Below, in pieces: positions 23,307 to 35,005 of a stretch of DNA of 64,000 bases. Under the pieces are notes generated by a model that did not search any database, had not been told where the DNA came from, and saw nothing but the letters and a program-made list of their open reading frames with translations. The first letter of the stretch is position 1. Each line of letters opens with the position of its first letter. The DNA comes from Ridgeia piscesae. Taxonomy: Eukaryota; Annelida; Polychaeta; Sabellida; Siboglinidae. The DNA lies in the NCBI GenBank assembly GCA_025642075.2, contig JAODUO010000560.1, forward strand, positions 1 through 64,000, read 5' to 3'. The translations under genes were made by a program, and so were the position numbers.

Positions 23307-23308
<2 letters not shown>
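22261..23308. other. Spacer with a strong hairpin
   Basis: No gene recognised. At 22,886-22,953 there is a long imperfect hairpin whose arms contain GACTAATCTTACCACAATT and its inverse. A phrase CTCCGTGAGGTGG / TTCCGTGAGGTGG occurs at 22,622 and 22,956, as direct repeats. At 23,084-23,115 the words CCCAGATTCGGC and CCCAGATTCTGC resemble the palindromic patch at 44.22 kb. Confidence 0.5.

Positions 23309-23380
<72 letters not shown>
23309..23380. repeat. (TA)n microsatellite
   Basis: About 70 bases of alternating TA at the 3' side of LINE-A. Confidence 0.95.
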
Positions 23381-23382
<2 letters not shown>

Positions 23383-23604
23383 ACAACAATATATACTATT
23401 CTTATTAAGTTAGAAAAAAGAAGTATACTAAAAATAGATCTTGCATACCCCTGTACATTTTATTACACATGTCCCAAGAAGTGCATGCAGCACAAACATT
23501 ATTAATATTATAAACTAATAAAACACAGAAATTATATTCAAGCATTTTAATACAGCCATACATTCACTAATTTCTATATTTGTCAAATTTCATATTTTTG
23601 GTTT

Positions 23605-24798
23605 TTACATATATCTGCTGAACATATGCATTTTGTATTTCTTAACAAATGTATAAACGATTGGCATCATGGTGGTGTAGGCTGGTAGTGAGTTCCAGCA
23701 CTTTACGCCATAAATTGATATACATCGTGATTTTATATTTGTACGGATACACTGGTATACATATCGACACTTTGCTCGAGATGAATGTACATTTGTTTGC
23801 TTTGTAGAGAGGCACTGAACATTTACAGGTATTAGTATATCATTGTATGTCTTATACAGTATAGAACACATTTTAAAATTGTATTAATTCTTGAAATTTC
23901 AGTCGTCTGTATCTATAAAATAAAGAGTTTGTATTGAAGTCTTTCAAATCCACATGTTTCTGATAACCTTTTTTGTACCACTGTAACACAACGCACATTA
24001 GTGGCGCAAGCATTTCCTCAAATTCACAGCAGTAAGGCAATACAGGTAACATCAATGAGTAACATAGGGTAAGCAAGCCTGTAGTACCTAAGACATGACT
24101 TCCTTATACATTACTCCGGATATTCTAGATAGATTTGGGTTGACATTATTGATTTGGTCTTTCCAAGTCAGTTTTTCATGTATCAAGACTACATGGATTT
24201 GGTCTCGCTGACTCTAGTAATTTGATTATTGCAAATTCTGACATCGATATCAAAATTAATTACGCGGCTACCAAAAGTCATACAATTAATTTTAGATACA
24301 TTCGAAGACAACTTGTTTTTACTGAACCATGTATATAGTATATCAAGTTCAAAGTTGACTACACTTATAAGTCTATGAACACCTGCATCAGAGTACAAAA
24401 TATTTGTGTCATCTGCAAATAGTTCAAACTTAAGAAGTTGTGACACATTACAAATATCATTTATATACAATATAATTATGAACAATTTAGGCGCTAAGAC
24501 CGAACCTTGCGGTACACCACATGTAATATTTATTAAATCCGATGAACATTCACCTATTTCGACAAATTGCTTTGTCACATAAATTATTCTTGACCCATTT
24601 TTCTGCCACAATGCGAGATCCATAGAAGTGTAGTTTTTCTATTAGTACGGAGTAATTTATTGTGTTAAATGCCTTTTTAAGTCAATGAAATACCCAATGT
24701 GTATTTCTTCCTATCCAGTGATGTACTAATTTCTTCTATTAAGTCAAGTAATGCATGTGAGGTAGACATTGAAGCTCGAAACGGGTATTGATTTTTTG
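23605..24798 (-). pseudogene. LINE-A reverse transcriptase and C-terminal part
   Basis: The RT core ORF (24,623-24,189) has CGVPQGSVLAPKLFIIILYI and the catalytic ELFADDTNILYSD, both intact. Upstream in other frames are the thumb-side blocks ALLDLIEEI and FNTI. Downstream (24,076-23,873 and 23,871-23,605) come the C-terminal blocks, including SIYGVKCWNSLP, the usual G-x-x-x-WNSLP of this group. The frame breaks near 24,640, 24,180 and 23,872. The gene stops at 24,798 because gypsy-B is inserted there. Confidence 0.85.
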
Positions 24799-24949
24799 TG
24801 ATAGTGACCCCCGCCTGCGGGCCGGAACTGGAGAGCGGCGAGAAGCAGAGCGGGGAGCGTGGTCGAGCTTGTTTGTTTGTGTTGGCAGTTTTAGCGTGTT
24901 ATTAAACTGTTTAAGCGAAATTAAAGTGCGTCGTTAAATATATGTCACA
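24799..24949 (+). repeat. 5' LTR of gypsy-B (151 bp)
   Basis: Starts TGATAG and ends GTCACA. It aligns to the 3' LTR at 38,421-38,544, almost without gaps over the last ~80 bp (GTGGTCGARCTTGTTTGTTT ... GTGCGTCGTTAAATATAT). The first half is GC-rich and partly missing from the 3' copy. At 150 bp the LTR is very short, as in some mag-type gypsy elements. Confidence 0.8.
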
Positions 24950-24966
24950 TTGGCGCCTTGACCAGT
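24950..24966 (+). promoter_or_regulatory. Likely primer-binding site of gypsy-B
   Basis: Immediately after the LTR comes TTGGCGCCTTGACC. TGGCGCC right after an LTR is the usual form of a tRNA primer-binding site (compatible with a tRNA whose 3' end is GGCGCCA). The matching tRNA cannot be named from this window. Confidence 0.5.
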
Positions 24967-24999
24967 CATACAGAGAAGTACTGTTTTGTTATCGCTGTC

Positions 25000-25419
25000 G
25001 CGCTTACATTTTTCCGGTCGTTAAAAACGTTCCGGTTGATGTTTCTGCGCATGCGCAATAAAAGTAAAATCACCAATGTCCAGCGAAACAACAAAGCACG
25101 TTCGGTATAAATGCCACGAGCTGTTCGTTAACTTACCTGTGATGATTACTGTGAAAATGTCGTTCAACACAACGGTTTTTTATAAATCACTGTCACGGAT
25201 TATAGCGCACTACTGTCACGTGATTTACGCTATCAAAATATGCCTCAAAACTTGTTTGCCTCGTGTTAATTTGCGACAAATAACTTTGCTGAGAGGTTAA
25301 ATAATACATCCTAGCGAACAACCCCTAATATTTGTACCATAAATGATGATTTTACATATATCGCGCATGCGCAGAAACGTCAACCGGAAAGTTTTAAACT
25401 ACCGGGAAAATGTAAGCGC
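25000..25419. mobile_element. 420-bp MITE in the gypsy-B leader
   Basis: Terminal inverted repeats of about 70 bp: the left arm starts GCGCTTACATTTTTCCGG and includes GTTTCTGCGCATGCGC near 25,050. The right arm is its inverse, ending TGTAAGCGC at 25,419. There is no coding capacity. The flanks (TCGCTGTC and ACATCGTC) are only partly alike, so a target duplication is not proved. Presumably mobilised in trans by a DNA transposon. Confidence 0.7.
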
Positions 25420-25679
25420 TACATCGTCATTTCCATCCAAGGGCTCACACCCTGTCGCATAGATATGTCGCGAGCATTTGAGGATACTCCACACGCTCTT
25501 CCGTTTCTCTCGTCCTAAACCATGTCTGTTAACCCTTTACTCTGGACGAAGTTAAGATACGTCTATTGAATGCTGGATTTGAAAAATGTCCGAAATAGCC
25601 GACATTCTCGGGGAGTAACGGTATCAACAGCGTTGACGATTTCTTTACAGGGCAAAAAAGGCAACGATTTGGTGTAATG

Positions 25680-27890
25680 CACCTAAGCAACGAGTTTTCT
25701 CATTTATCGAGCTGCTCGAGAAATAACGCCAACTCGTCTCGTTATTTCTCGAGCAAATGTTCGCGTGCATGCATGGGCTCTTACAAATGTGTTCATGCCG
25801 TTTACGTGCTCATATTAGTTGTTAGTACTCAATGCGACGCCGTTGGGTCGTTTACTGTTTGTATGTATCCGTTTTCATCAGAAACAACGAGTTTTCTTAG
25901 CCATCAAGCTGCTCCAGAAATAACGCCGACTCGTCTCGTTATTTGTCGAGCAGATGTGGGCGTGCATGAATGAGCTCTTACAAACGATTTTGTGCACATA
26001 CTTATTGTTAGTTGTAAATGTGACGCTGTTGGGTCTTTTACTGTTTGTATTTACCAGTTCTTAAAGAGAAGCAACAAGTTTTATTATTTATCGCCCTGAT
26101 CGAGAAATAACGCCGACTTGGCTCGTTATTTGTCGAGCAGATCTGGGCGTGCATGAATGGGCTCTTACGATTATTATTTTTACTACGTGCATATACTAGT
26201 TTGTATTAAATGCGACGCTGTTGGGTCATTTCCTGTTTGTATTTATTAGTTCATATGAGAAACAACGACTTTTCTAGCCATCGAGCTGCTCGAGAAATAA
26301 CGCCAACTTGGTCTTGGCTCATTATTTGTCGAGCAGATCTGGGCGTGCATGAAATCCATGAATGGGCTCTTAGAAATATTTTCGTGGCATTTACGTGTAC
26401 ATATGTGATGTCTACAACTTCATCCGGAAATAAATAAGTCGAGGTGTTACGGAAACTACTTTAATCACATAATAATACGGTTACATATCAACTGTGCCAG
26501 CGGACTTATTCAGCTGAGGGCTGACCTCAAGTCACTCCTCAGTGTCCTGTCAGCTGTCACCCAGGGAGCATCCGTTAGCTGATAAAGCTACTATATGATA
26601 AGTGATATGTATATCACAATATACTAATTGTTTGTAGTAAATGCGACACTGTTGGGTCGTTTCTTGGATGTATTTATCCGTTCTTGTGAGAAACACCAAG
26701 TTTTCTAGACATCAAGCTACTCGAGAAATAACGCCAACTTGATTCGTTATTTCTCGAGCTGCTCGAGAAATAACGAATCAAGTTGGCGTTATTTCTCGAG
26801 CTGCTCGATGGCTAGAAAACTTGTTGTTTCTCATTAAAAAACGTATAAATACAAACAGGAAACGACACAACAGCGTCGCATTTAGTAGAAGCAACTAGTG
26901 TGCCCACGTAGACGGCACGAAAATATTTGTAAGAGCCCATGCATGGACGCCCAGATGTGCTCGACAAATAACGAACCAAGTCGGCGATATTTCTCGAGCA
27001 GCTCGACGAATAGGAAAACTCGTTATTTCTCATCAGAACCTATAAATACATACAAGAAATGACCCGACAACGTCGCATTTATAACACTCAATTAGTACAT
27101 AGACGTAGAAGGCACGAAAATAGTTTTAAGAGCACATGCTTGCACGTCCAGATCTGCTCGACAAGTAACGAACCAAGTCGGCGTTATTTCTCTAGCAGCT
27201 CGAGAAATACCTAACGAAGTTGGCGTTATATCTCGAGCAGCTCGATGGCTAGAAAACTCATTGTTTCTCATAAGAACTGATAAATACAAGCAGGAAACGA
27301 CCCAACAGCGTCATATTAACTAAACATAAAAAAAATATACTACACACATGCCAAGAAAACATTCCATGGGAATATGTATGCACGTTCAAATCTGCTCGAC
27401 AAATAACTAGCCGAGTCATTTCTCGCGCTGTTCGATGAATTAAAAAACTCGATTGTCACGTTCTTTGCTTCGTCTGTTCAATAACTGTACATGAGAACGC
27501 TTTATGAAGTTCTTTATTTGTGATACAACTCCCAGTCTGGGAGCCACAATGTACGTCTGGGACCTAGACGTACACTGTGGCTTTCACGCGACCATGCCAT
27601 CAGCAGCACAACAACAAGCCAACACAGGGAGGGCTCATTAACTCAATAATGTTACATCGATGGGGACCTATTTCTCATCAGAACTGAAACGTTCCAGCAG
27701 CGTTACATTTACTACAAACAGTTAGTTTGTCAATTTAGATGCCATAAAAATACTTCTAAGTGCACGAGTATGCATATCCAGATCTGCTCAAGAAATAACG
27801 CGACGTCGGTCCGTGAATTATTTCTCGAGCAGCTCGAGAAATAAGGCGACGTCGGGCTGTGATTTCCCGAGCAGCTCGCTAAATAGAAAG
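25680..27890. repeat. Palindromic array of ~190-bp units with GAGCTGCTCGAGAAATAACG
   Basis: Units sharing ATGCGACGCTGTTGGGTC, TTTTCTAGCCATCGAGCTGC, CGAGAAATAACGCC and GGGCGTGCATGAATGGGC run forward at about 25,780, 25,975, 26,165 and 26,640. They run inverted at about 26,960, 27,140 and 27,385. The axis is near 26,765, where the arms are almost perfect inverse copies. Unrelated stretches interrupt at 26,400-26,630 and 27,440-27,660. Non-coding; it would fold into a roughly 1-kb stem. Confidence 0.82.
27544..27580. repeat. Near-perfect hairpin
   Basis: CCACAATGTACGTCT, then a short loop, then AGACGTACACTGTGG. Stem of about 15 bp with one mismatch, inside copy 1. Confidence 0.85.
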
Positions 27891-28419
27891 TCCCTAAAAT
27901 AAAATCACTTGCGTTTCTCTAACGAAGAAAATTCACATAACAAATGCGCAGATATCGACGGCAACTTCGTCGGTACCGTAAAATCGCTATATAAAGTTAG
28001 CTTTACACAAAATGCCGTTAGACGGCATGTTTATGCGCGCGAATATTTATAAACGCGCGAAATAGTTTAATTACTTATAAATAATATAATAATGATTAAT
28101 TATTATCATCACTATGATTTGCAAGAAATAATAAGTTTTATTATAATATAATAATATTTTATATAGCCACACATCCATAATTGGTTGTGGCGCTTCACAA
28201 TATGCTGCTATTAAAAATACAATAAGAAGAAAACAACCGACAGATAATATTTAAAAATAAATAATGAAAATACCTGTGTCTATATAATTAACTAAAGTGA
28301 CCTATCAGTATTAAAAAGAACCGATACAAATTCCGTAAAAACAATAGTGATAAATTAATGTAATGGTAATATATAATTAAAATGGTATCATAATTACGAC
28401 GTAACAATAATTTTCATTC

Positions 28420-28458
<39 letters not shown>

Positions 28459-28475
28459 GCGCACGCACGCACACA

Positions 28476-28536
<61 letters not shown>

Positions 28537-29430
28537 ACATAGTGCATAAGAGAATATTATTGAAGTTACTTGTTCTACTCATGAATGATATTTCCACCAC
28601 CAGATATGTAATAATAATAATTTGTGGACAAGACACTTTATATTAATTACCGGGACAATAAATCACTGAAATGTTAAACAAAATATGAATATATGGGAAA
28701 TATATGGTGGTAGAAAAAGAATGTTTTGGTGCATTTAAAAATAATAATATTAATATGTTATTGTTTTAGTTATTATTGGTAAAACATCGCTTATGTAATA
28801 TAAGTTTGCATGCTCGCAGTACACGCGGGATGTTTATAGAAATATTGATAAAATAAACAATATGACATCATGGAACAACACGTAATTTCCTTATTTTGTT
28901 ATGACTAATAAGCAATTTTAGATAACTATTCAGACGCATGTATTTGTAATATTTATTTTAAAAATATTGCCTGTGGGTAGCATTATTGCATATACTTCAA
29001 TAACAGTATGTTGTGAAATGCTACAAACACTTATGGATGCGTATATAAAATAAACTATAAAAATCATATTTTTGTTATATTCTTTTTATCAACTCTATTA
29101 AGCCCATATCACCAAAGCGTTGCCTTTGCTTGCCATTTAACATTTTCTGCAGACCATAATGATGCTGCTAATTATTATTATATTATTTATAATTAAGTAA
29201 ACTAATTCGCGCGTGTGAATGCAGTAATGTTTATAAATATTCGCGCGCAAAAACGCGCCATCTAGCAGTATTTTGTATAAAGCTAACTTATAATAGCGAG
29301 TTTACGGTAGTCGAGGTTGTCGAGTTGCCGTCCGTCGAGATTCCCGCGGTTATTTTGTGAATTTTATTCGCTAGAGGAATACAAGTGATTTATTTGTAAT
29401 GTATGTATATGTATGTAAGAAATATGAGGA
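27890..29430. repeat. Inner inverted-repeat module of copy 1
   Basis: Arms about 27,890-28,320 and 28,900-29,430 are inverse copies. Shared phrases are TTCTCTAACGAAGAAAATTC, TAAAGTTAGCTTTACACAAA, GCGCGAATATTTATAAACGC and TAATATTTAAAAATAAATA. The centre holds (AC)n tracts at 28,422-28,456 and 28,476-28,534. The same module, inverted as a whole, makes up most of copy 2. Confidence 0.8.
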
Positions 29431-31314
29431 GAAGTTTGGCGGCAGTTAGTGGTCGTTTTCGTGGTTAGGTCAGAAAGTAACAAAGTATAATACGCATGCA
29501 CAGTTCAGGCCGACCAAGAAGACTTAACTACGTCATTTTGTTTCAAAAATGGCGTAGTCTATAGACTTTCTATGGCTATGTGTTCTATATTTTGTTCGTG
29601 GTAAACCACTGACGTTAAAAATATAATTGTTGTTGGACGTTGTTACTTTTTATTAACTCTGTTAACCCCATATGATCAAAACATTGACTTTTGTTTCCCT
29701 TTAATCATTTCGAGACAACTGCTGATCTGTGCTGTTGGCCAACTGGCCAACGTGCCTTGCAGTTATAGGTGGCTCTCGTCGGGGAAGCTTACCGCTTGGT
29801 GGTAAATAATGTGCACCCAAAAGAATACGGTTCTCTCCGTGCAGCGCTGCTGTGGCAGTACAGCCAGTTCGGCAGTGGAGTTGCACTCACTGCAGAAGTT
29901 CAGGCAACGGAAACGGGGTGCAACCGAACGGTTGCGAGTCTGAGTTGCATGACTTGGCTCGACAGGCCTATCTAAACTGTGATATGCAAAGTCGTCTGTC
30001 ACTGGTGAAGGAAAAATCCACAGCCACACTGACGGATAATTTCACGCAGCGCCTATGTTCTGTTGAGAGTGATGCGTCTCTCGAAAGGCTGGTATCCAAG
30101 TCATGGTTGAGAAAAATGAACAATTTAACCAGTGTACAGTGGTTAATCCAGATAATGACGACATAATATACTCCAGCAACACCGTGTTGCCATGAGGCGA
30201 GCTGTCATAACACATTTGCCAGCTACGATGCTGAGATGGACGCGCTGATATGGCTAAACGTGTTGGAAACCCGGTCGCAGTGTAAAAATGGTAATTGCAG
30301 CACTCCAATCTCTAGCTCAAACCAGAGAGGTGATAGCCGCGATACTCAACATTGCGTATTACTGCAGCGGCCGAAGCTGAAAAGGGGCTCTATTTCAGCA
30401 GATACCCCTACCGGAGGTATAACAAGCTGTGACCGGTCTCATTTTGACCGTCTGGATATCTAGTTTCTGAAAAACGATGCTGTAGTTGCAGCAAACTTGT
30501 ACGACATGCTGAAATAACCCCTTGTGTGCGGCAACATCTGAAACAATTACGTTTTCAGTTACTTGTTTATTTTATGAAATCAGCCCTGTTATGTTTTAGA
30601 ATTGGTTGTTATATCAATGTATTTCAATGAAATGTACATGTAGTAATATATTTTAGGCAGTTTTATGCCGATAAGGGGGTTAAGGGTCCAAAAATAGACC
30701 ACAAATATGGCGGTTGTTTGTAATTTTGACTAAACTGAAGCACATTTTCTTGCACCCTACTACCAATATATGTTACAACAGTGTCAGACCTGACTTTATT
30801 CATTATGCAGGATGTGTCATTGGTGGAAAAATCAGTTTGAGCAGGGTAAAGGGGATATACATGGTCAATTAACCCTCCGTTTGCGACAACGCACAAACTA
30901 CGTTTTTGAATTTTTGCTTTTGCTTGATCTTAATAAATATGGCATGCAGAGCAATAATTGTGGTATGTGAAGATATATGTTTTAGGGTATTCTGATTTCA
31001 AATATATAATTTCTTTGTTCCCGGCATTTTTAAAGATGGCGGTCGTCAATACAAATGTTACAATATCTCAAACACTACGTCATCTAGAGCAATTTTATTG
31101 ACGTTGTTGGATAGCTTAGTGAATAATGATACCAACCATGTTATTTGTCACCTTCAATAACATAACAATTCGCGCCATCTTTAAAGATGGCGTCTGTCAA
31201 AGCCTATTATTTTCGTATTTAAGAAATACGGTATTTAGATCCATCTTTCACCACATTTAATGCTTCATATCGTCGAAGGCTGTAGCTGATATATAGTGGA
31301 GACCAGTTTGACCC

Positions 31315-32060
31315 ACAGTTGTCAACAGTTATAAGTTTGAGACGGATTCAACGCCTTATATATGTTCCCTATTATCGCTCAGTATACTTGATACTATATG
31401 ACAAGACCATTAATCGATGCATGGGAAAAACCTGTTTACAGGTTAAAGCCTGCGTCACTCAGGGCAGGACTACCATCGATCTATTTAGATTATCAGCTAC
31501 CGAGCAGTCAAATGATGTTTTAAAACTACGAGATATATCCCCACTGACATAACTATCCCAAACGAGAAGTATTAACGAGGTGTTTGTTTACAATAAGCCA
31601 ACGTTGCCTCATTGAATTAAGAAATGTTTAACCAACACACAAGTACATGACCCTACTATTATTTCAAACTTGTTTATTTTTTGTCTTGCCATATATCAGA
31701 TGATTGAAAATAAACATGGCCATGGACAAAACTGTGCATTCAAGTATCACAATACGTTTGCATGTTATAAACGATACACTAATATACGGAATACGCTAAT
31801 TTTGTAAGAACCCGAGGTAACTGGTGAGACAAACAAACTACCAGAAGCAATCCACAATCCTTACACACGCAGCACAAGCTAGCTCTCCTAAACCAGGATC
31901 CATGTTTATCCGGACTACATTGAGTGTACAAGACGTGGGAGTGATAGGGTTCGGTTAAAAAGGAAAAGACTGACGGATAAATTCACACTTTGTAATCACG
32001 AAAGTGCTGTGAACATTCTGGATGCAATGAGATGACGTATTTGCTAGATGCACAGACTTG
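31315..32060 (+). pseudogene. Unknown element protein, left-arm fragments
   Basis: Pieces readable on the plus strand are VKACVTQGRTTIDLFRLS (31,441-31,500) and HVYPDYIEC ... [14 protein letters not shown] (31,905-32,030). They match the right-arm pieces in order. Stops, a ~400-bp extra segment (about 31,510-31,900) and frame changes make it non-functional. No recognised family. Confidence 0.45.
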
Positions 32061-32082
32061 AGTACGTCTTAAAGTGTATTTG

Positions 32083-32083
<1 letters not shown>

Positions 32084-32150
<67 letters not shown>

Positions 32151-32298
32151 CATAATATTTGTTTCATGCAAAATCACGTAAAAAGTAGTATGATTATGAT
32201 TTGAAAGAATCAAAGGCAAATGGCAGATCAGTTGCTGACTTTCTTTGCCTCGCTCTTTGGCATTATGTAGACAAGTAATTTCATGAACAAATATTATG

Positions 32299-32380
<82 letters not shown>
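32084..32380. repeat. Two (TA)n tracts in the left arm
   Basis: (TA)n at 32,084-32,147 and 32,302-32,380, flanking the block that is out of order relative to the right arm. Confidence 0.9.
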
Positions 32381-32383
<3 letters not shown>

Positions 32384-32586
32384 TTGTATTATTTAGATCC
32401 ACTGATCAAAGATGGCTATGGGTTGACAGTTACTGAAATTAAGGATTTCGTGTCCAGTTTAGCAGAGAATTATGATTCTGTGTTATACAACAGATATTCT
32501 ACGATACGAGTATTGGACAACTATGGTGATACGGTGTAGTTCTGTCCTAGTTATCGAGTCAATGTGCCCATGAAATGTGCCTTTCA

Positions 32587-33580
32587 TCAGATATTAGCGT
32601 AGAAAATACTGCAGCAAAGATGAGACAAATGAATGTTGTTAAGTCGGGTTCGGAGATTATCAGACATTGACAGGCGTCTTTTTTGCACCATTGAACATTT
32701 GGTAGTGCAATATTTGATAAAGGCAACTAACTGGAGTTTGTCTGTAGTACTCTCTTTGGAGCCAACGTCGTCACCCACAAGCACCGTACTCATCATTTCA
32801 ATTTTTAACATACGGGATCTCTTAATGCCAAAGACCGAGGCAAAGAAAGTCGGCAACTGATCTGCCATTTGCCTTTGATTCTTTCAAATCATAATCATCA
32901 CTACACTTTTCACCTATCTTGAAATCAACTTTCTTCAAAAGCCTCTCTCTCTTTTACGACTCGATAACTACGACATAACTCAGTTTAATCACCATAGTTG
33001 TACAATAACATTTTGTTTACATCTTTGTTCTATAACTCAATATCATAATTCTCTGTTAAGCTGAACATGAAATCCTTAATTTCAGTAACTGTCAACTCAT
33101 AGCCATCTTTGTTCAGTGGATATAAATGAGACAAAGCTTCCACGAAACGTTTGGTTTAGTTTGAGGAGGACCATATTTTGTTTCTGACTGTCTTGACGAA
33201 ATGAATATATTGCTTGAAACAAGTACTATGACAATATATGTCAGCAGCAAATACACTTTCAGGTGTATTCAAGTATGTGCATCTAACAAGTGCGTCATCT
33301 GTTTTTAAATCTCATTGCATCTAGAAACGTCACTGCGCTTTCGTAATTACACATTCTGAACTTCCCCTCACTTATTCGTTTGTACTCGAATCCTATCACT
33401 CCCACATATGGGACAATCAATGTAGTCCGGATAAACACGGCAATTACCACCTGTTTTAAAACATAATTTGACTACTGATAATCTAAATAGATCGATGGCA
33501 GCCCTTGCCTGAATGATGCAGACTTTAACCATGTTTTTCATATCCATCTTTCCATCTGTAATGTGTTCTGATGATGACAC
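32587..33580 (-). pseudogene. Unknown element protein, right-arm fragments with a CPICGS finger
   Basis: The outer piece (33,580-33,368) reads KVCIIQARAAIDLFRLSV, then YPDYIDCPICGSDRIR, a half zinc finger whose second Cys/His pair may be the C-x-(N) after it. The next piece near 33,100 is KDGYELTVTEIKDFMFSLTE. The inner piece (32,868-32,587) is a 93-codon ORF starting MADQLPTFFASVFGIKRSR, basic and Cys-containing. I do not recognise the protein. Duplication of the same pieces in the left arm shows that it belongs to the mobile element rather than the host. Confidence 0.5.
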
Positions 33581-33684
33581 TTTTCAAACATTATATGAAA
33601 TTCATGAATTAAATCAGACTTATATTGGAATTTGGTTAAATACAGATGAGACATCGATTAATGGTCTTGCCATTATACACACAC

Positions 33685-33691
33685 ATATATA

Positions 33692-33764
<73 letters not shown>
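33685..33764. repeat. (TA)n tract in the right arm
   Basis: About 78 bases of TA; the left arm has no tract at the equivalent place. Confidence 0.92.
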
Positions 33765-33765
<1 letters not shown>

Positions 33766-34660
33766 CGATAATAGGGAACATATATAAGGCGCTGAATCCG
33801 TCTTTACCTTCTAACTAATGTCAACAGTGGGTCAAACAGGTCTCCACTATACTTCAGCTACAGCTTTCGACGATATGAAGCACTTAAAATATTGTGAAAG
33901 ATGGATCTAAATACCGTATTTCTTAAATACGGAAATAATAGGCCATGACAGACGCCATCTTTAAAAATGGCGCGAATTGTTATGTTGTTGAAGGTGACAA
34001 ATAACATGGTTGGTATCGCTATCCACCAAGCTATCCAACAACGTTAACAAAAAGAAATTATATATTTGAAATCGGAATACCCGAACACTTATATTCGCAT
34101 AGCACAATTATTGTTCTGCATGCTGTATTTATTAAGATAAAGCAAAAATTCAAAAACGTAGTTTGAGCGTTGTCGCAAACAGAAGGTTAATGGACCATGC
34201 TATACCCACTTCACCATGCCCAAACTGATTTTTTTTCATCAAAGACACATCCTGGATGATGAAAAATGTCAGGTCTGACACTGTTGTAACATGTATCGGT
34301 AGTAGAATGCAAGAAAATGTGCTTCAGTTTGGTCAAAATCACAAACAATTGCCGTATTTATGGTCTGTTTTTGGATCCTTAACCCCCTTATCGGCATTAA
34401 ACTGCCTAAAATGTATTTGTCCATTTCAATGAAATACATTGATATAACTACCAATTCTATAAAATAACAGGGCTGATTTCATAAAATAAGCGAGTAACTG
34501 AAAACGTCATTATTTCAGAGGTTACCGCACACAAGGGGTTAATTCAGCATGTTGTACAAGTTTGCTGCAACTACAACATCGTTTTACAACAACTAGAGAT
34601 CCAGTCGGTCAAAATGAGACCGGTCACAACTTGTTATACCTCAGGTAGGGGTGCATCTAA

Positions 34661-34960
34661 TTTATTTGGTCCCGGCCGCTGCGCTATATCACCAGCAATA
34701 ACTGCGGACAACAGGGCCACATTGCACGGTATTGCATAGCACCACGTCGTCGTCAGACCTACTTTCGATTTGATGGTCGGGCTAACCCACAGTGGCGCAT
34801 CAACACCTCGCATTCGCATAAGAGGACACGATCAGATTCCCCAAACGGGGACAAGCTAGCATAAACCCTGGACATACTAGCGTTTTTCCAAACACTGATC
34901 CCGGGAATAAAGTAGACAAACACGTGCCACCTACCAGTAGTACTGATATATACCCACGAT
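34661..34960 (+). pseudogene. Gypsy-B nucleocapsid zinc knuckle
   Basis: Right after the inverted-repeat element the plus strand reads NNCGQQGHIARYC, a CCHC knuckle whose first Cys has become Ser (SNNC). A basic tail follows (APRRRQTYFRFDGR, HSHKRTRSDS) and then a stop. It is the end of the gag that begins at 25.56 kb. Confidence 0.75.
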
Positions 34961-35005
34961 TTTTAAAGAGTAAAACCAGTTGATGGTTGGGTGATTCGTA
35001 CGTGA

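Larger units (their letters stand above)
25649..29700. mobile_element. TTAA-target DNA element, copy 1 (4.05 kb)
   Basis: Ends are AGGGCAAAAAAGGCAACG on the left and the inverse of AGGGAAACAAAAGTCAATG on the right. They are flanked by TTAC (25,645-25,648) and TTAA (29,701-29,704). A TTAA target with AGGG ends fits the Kolobok superfamily better than piggyBac, but no transposase is present. About 27,890-29,700 matches, in inverted orientation, copy 2 at 38,743-40,430. The left 2.2 kb is a palindromic satellite-like block absent from copy 2. Presumed non-autonomous. Confidence 0.75.
25560..30375 (+). pseudogene. Gypsy-B gag, split by a TTAA-target element
   Basis: Gag starts in the segment before the insertion (PTFSGSNGINSVDDFF near 25,590-25,645). 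It continues after it in the same frame (WPTGQRALQL, then a stop, VALVGEAYRLVVNN, KEYGSLRAALLWQY). Frame changes near 29,900 lead to LHDLARQAYLNCDMQSR and KEKSTATLTDNFTQRL, matching the capsid part of Ty3/gypsy gag. The coding becomes patchy after 30,200 and ends where the next insertion begins. The exact resumption of frame across 25,648/29,705 shows that the insertion was clean. Confidence 0.75.
30390..34660. mobile_element. 4.3-kb inverted-repeat element inside gypsy-B
   Basis: The left arm (about 30,396-32,530) and right arm (about 32,820-34,650) are inverse copies at roughly 85% by eye; ACCCCTACC-GGAGGTATAAC and its inverse lie at the two ends. Each arm encodes pieces of the same unknown protein, converging on the middle. 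Segments are colinear at the outside but swapped in the centre: the left arm has the block beginning MADQL before the block TVTEIKDF, the right arm has it after. (TA)n tracts interrupt both arms. Exact ends and target duplication could not be fixed; CGGCCG occurs just outside both ends. Confidence 0.7.

Noticed and set aside
25680..27890. CRISPR-like repeats with spacers
   Set aside because: The context is animal nuclear DNA, units are ~190 bp and inverted around an axis, and the 'spacers' are themselves repeats. This is a transposon-borne satellite array.
30660..30900. ORF near AAGATGGCG motifs as a host gene
   Set aside because: The whole stretch is repeated inversely at 34.2-34.5 kb and belongs to the inverted-repeat element; the palindrome CGCCATCTTTAAAGATGGCG at about 31,172 is part of it.
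31983..32402. ORFs full of Tyr-Ile or Thr-His repeats (also at 14.0, 14.8, 23.2, 33.6, 46.3 and 49.5 kb)
   Set aside because: Artefacts of (TA)n and (TG)n microsatellites, which are open in several frames.
34634..34819. 61-codon minus-strand ORF
   Set aside because: Shadow of the gypsy-B zinc knuckle on the other strand.
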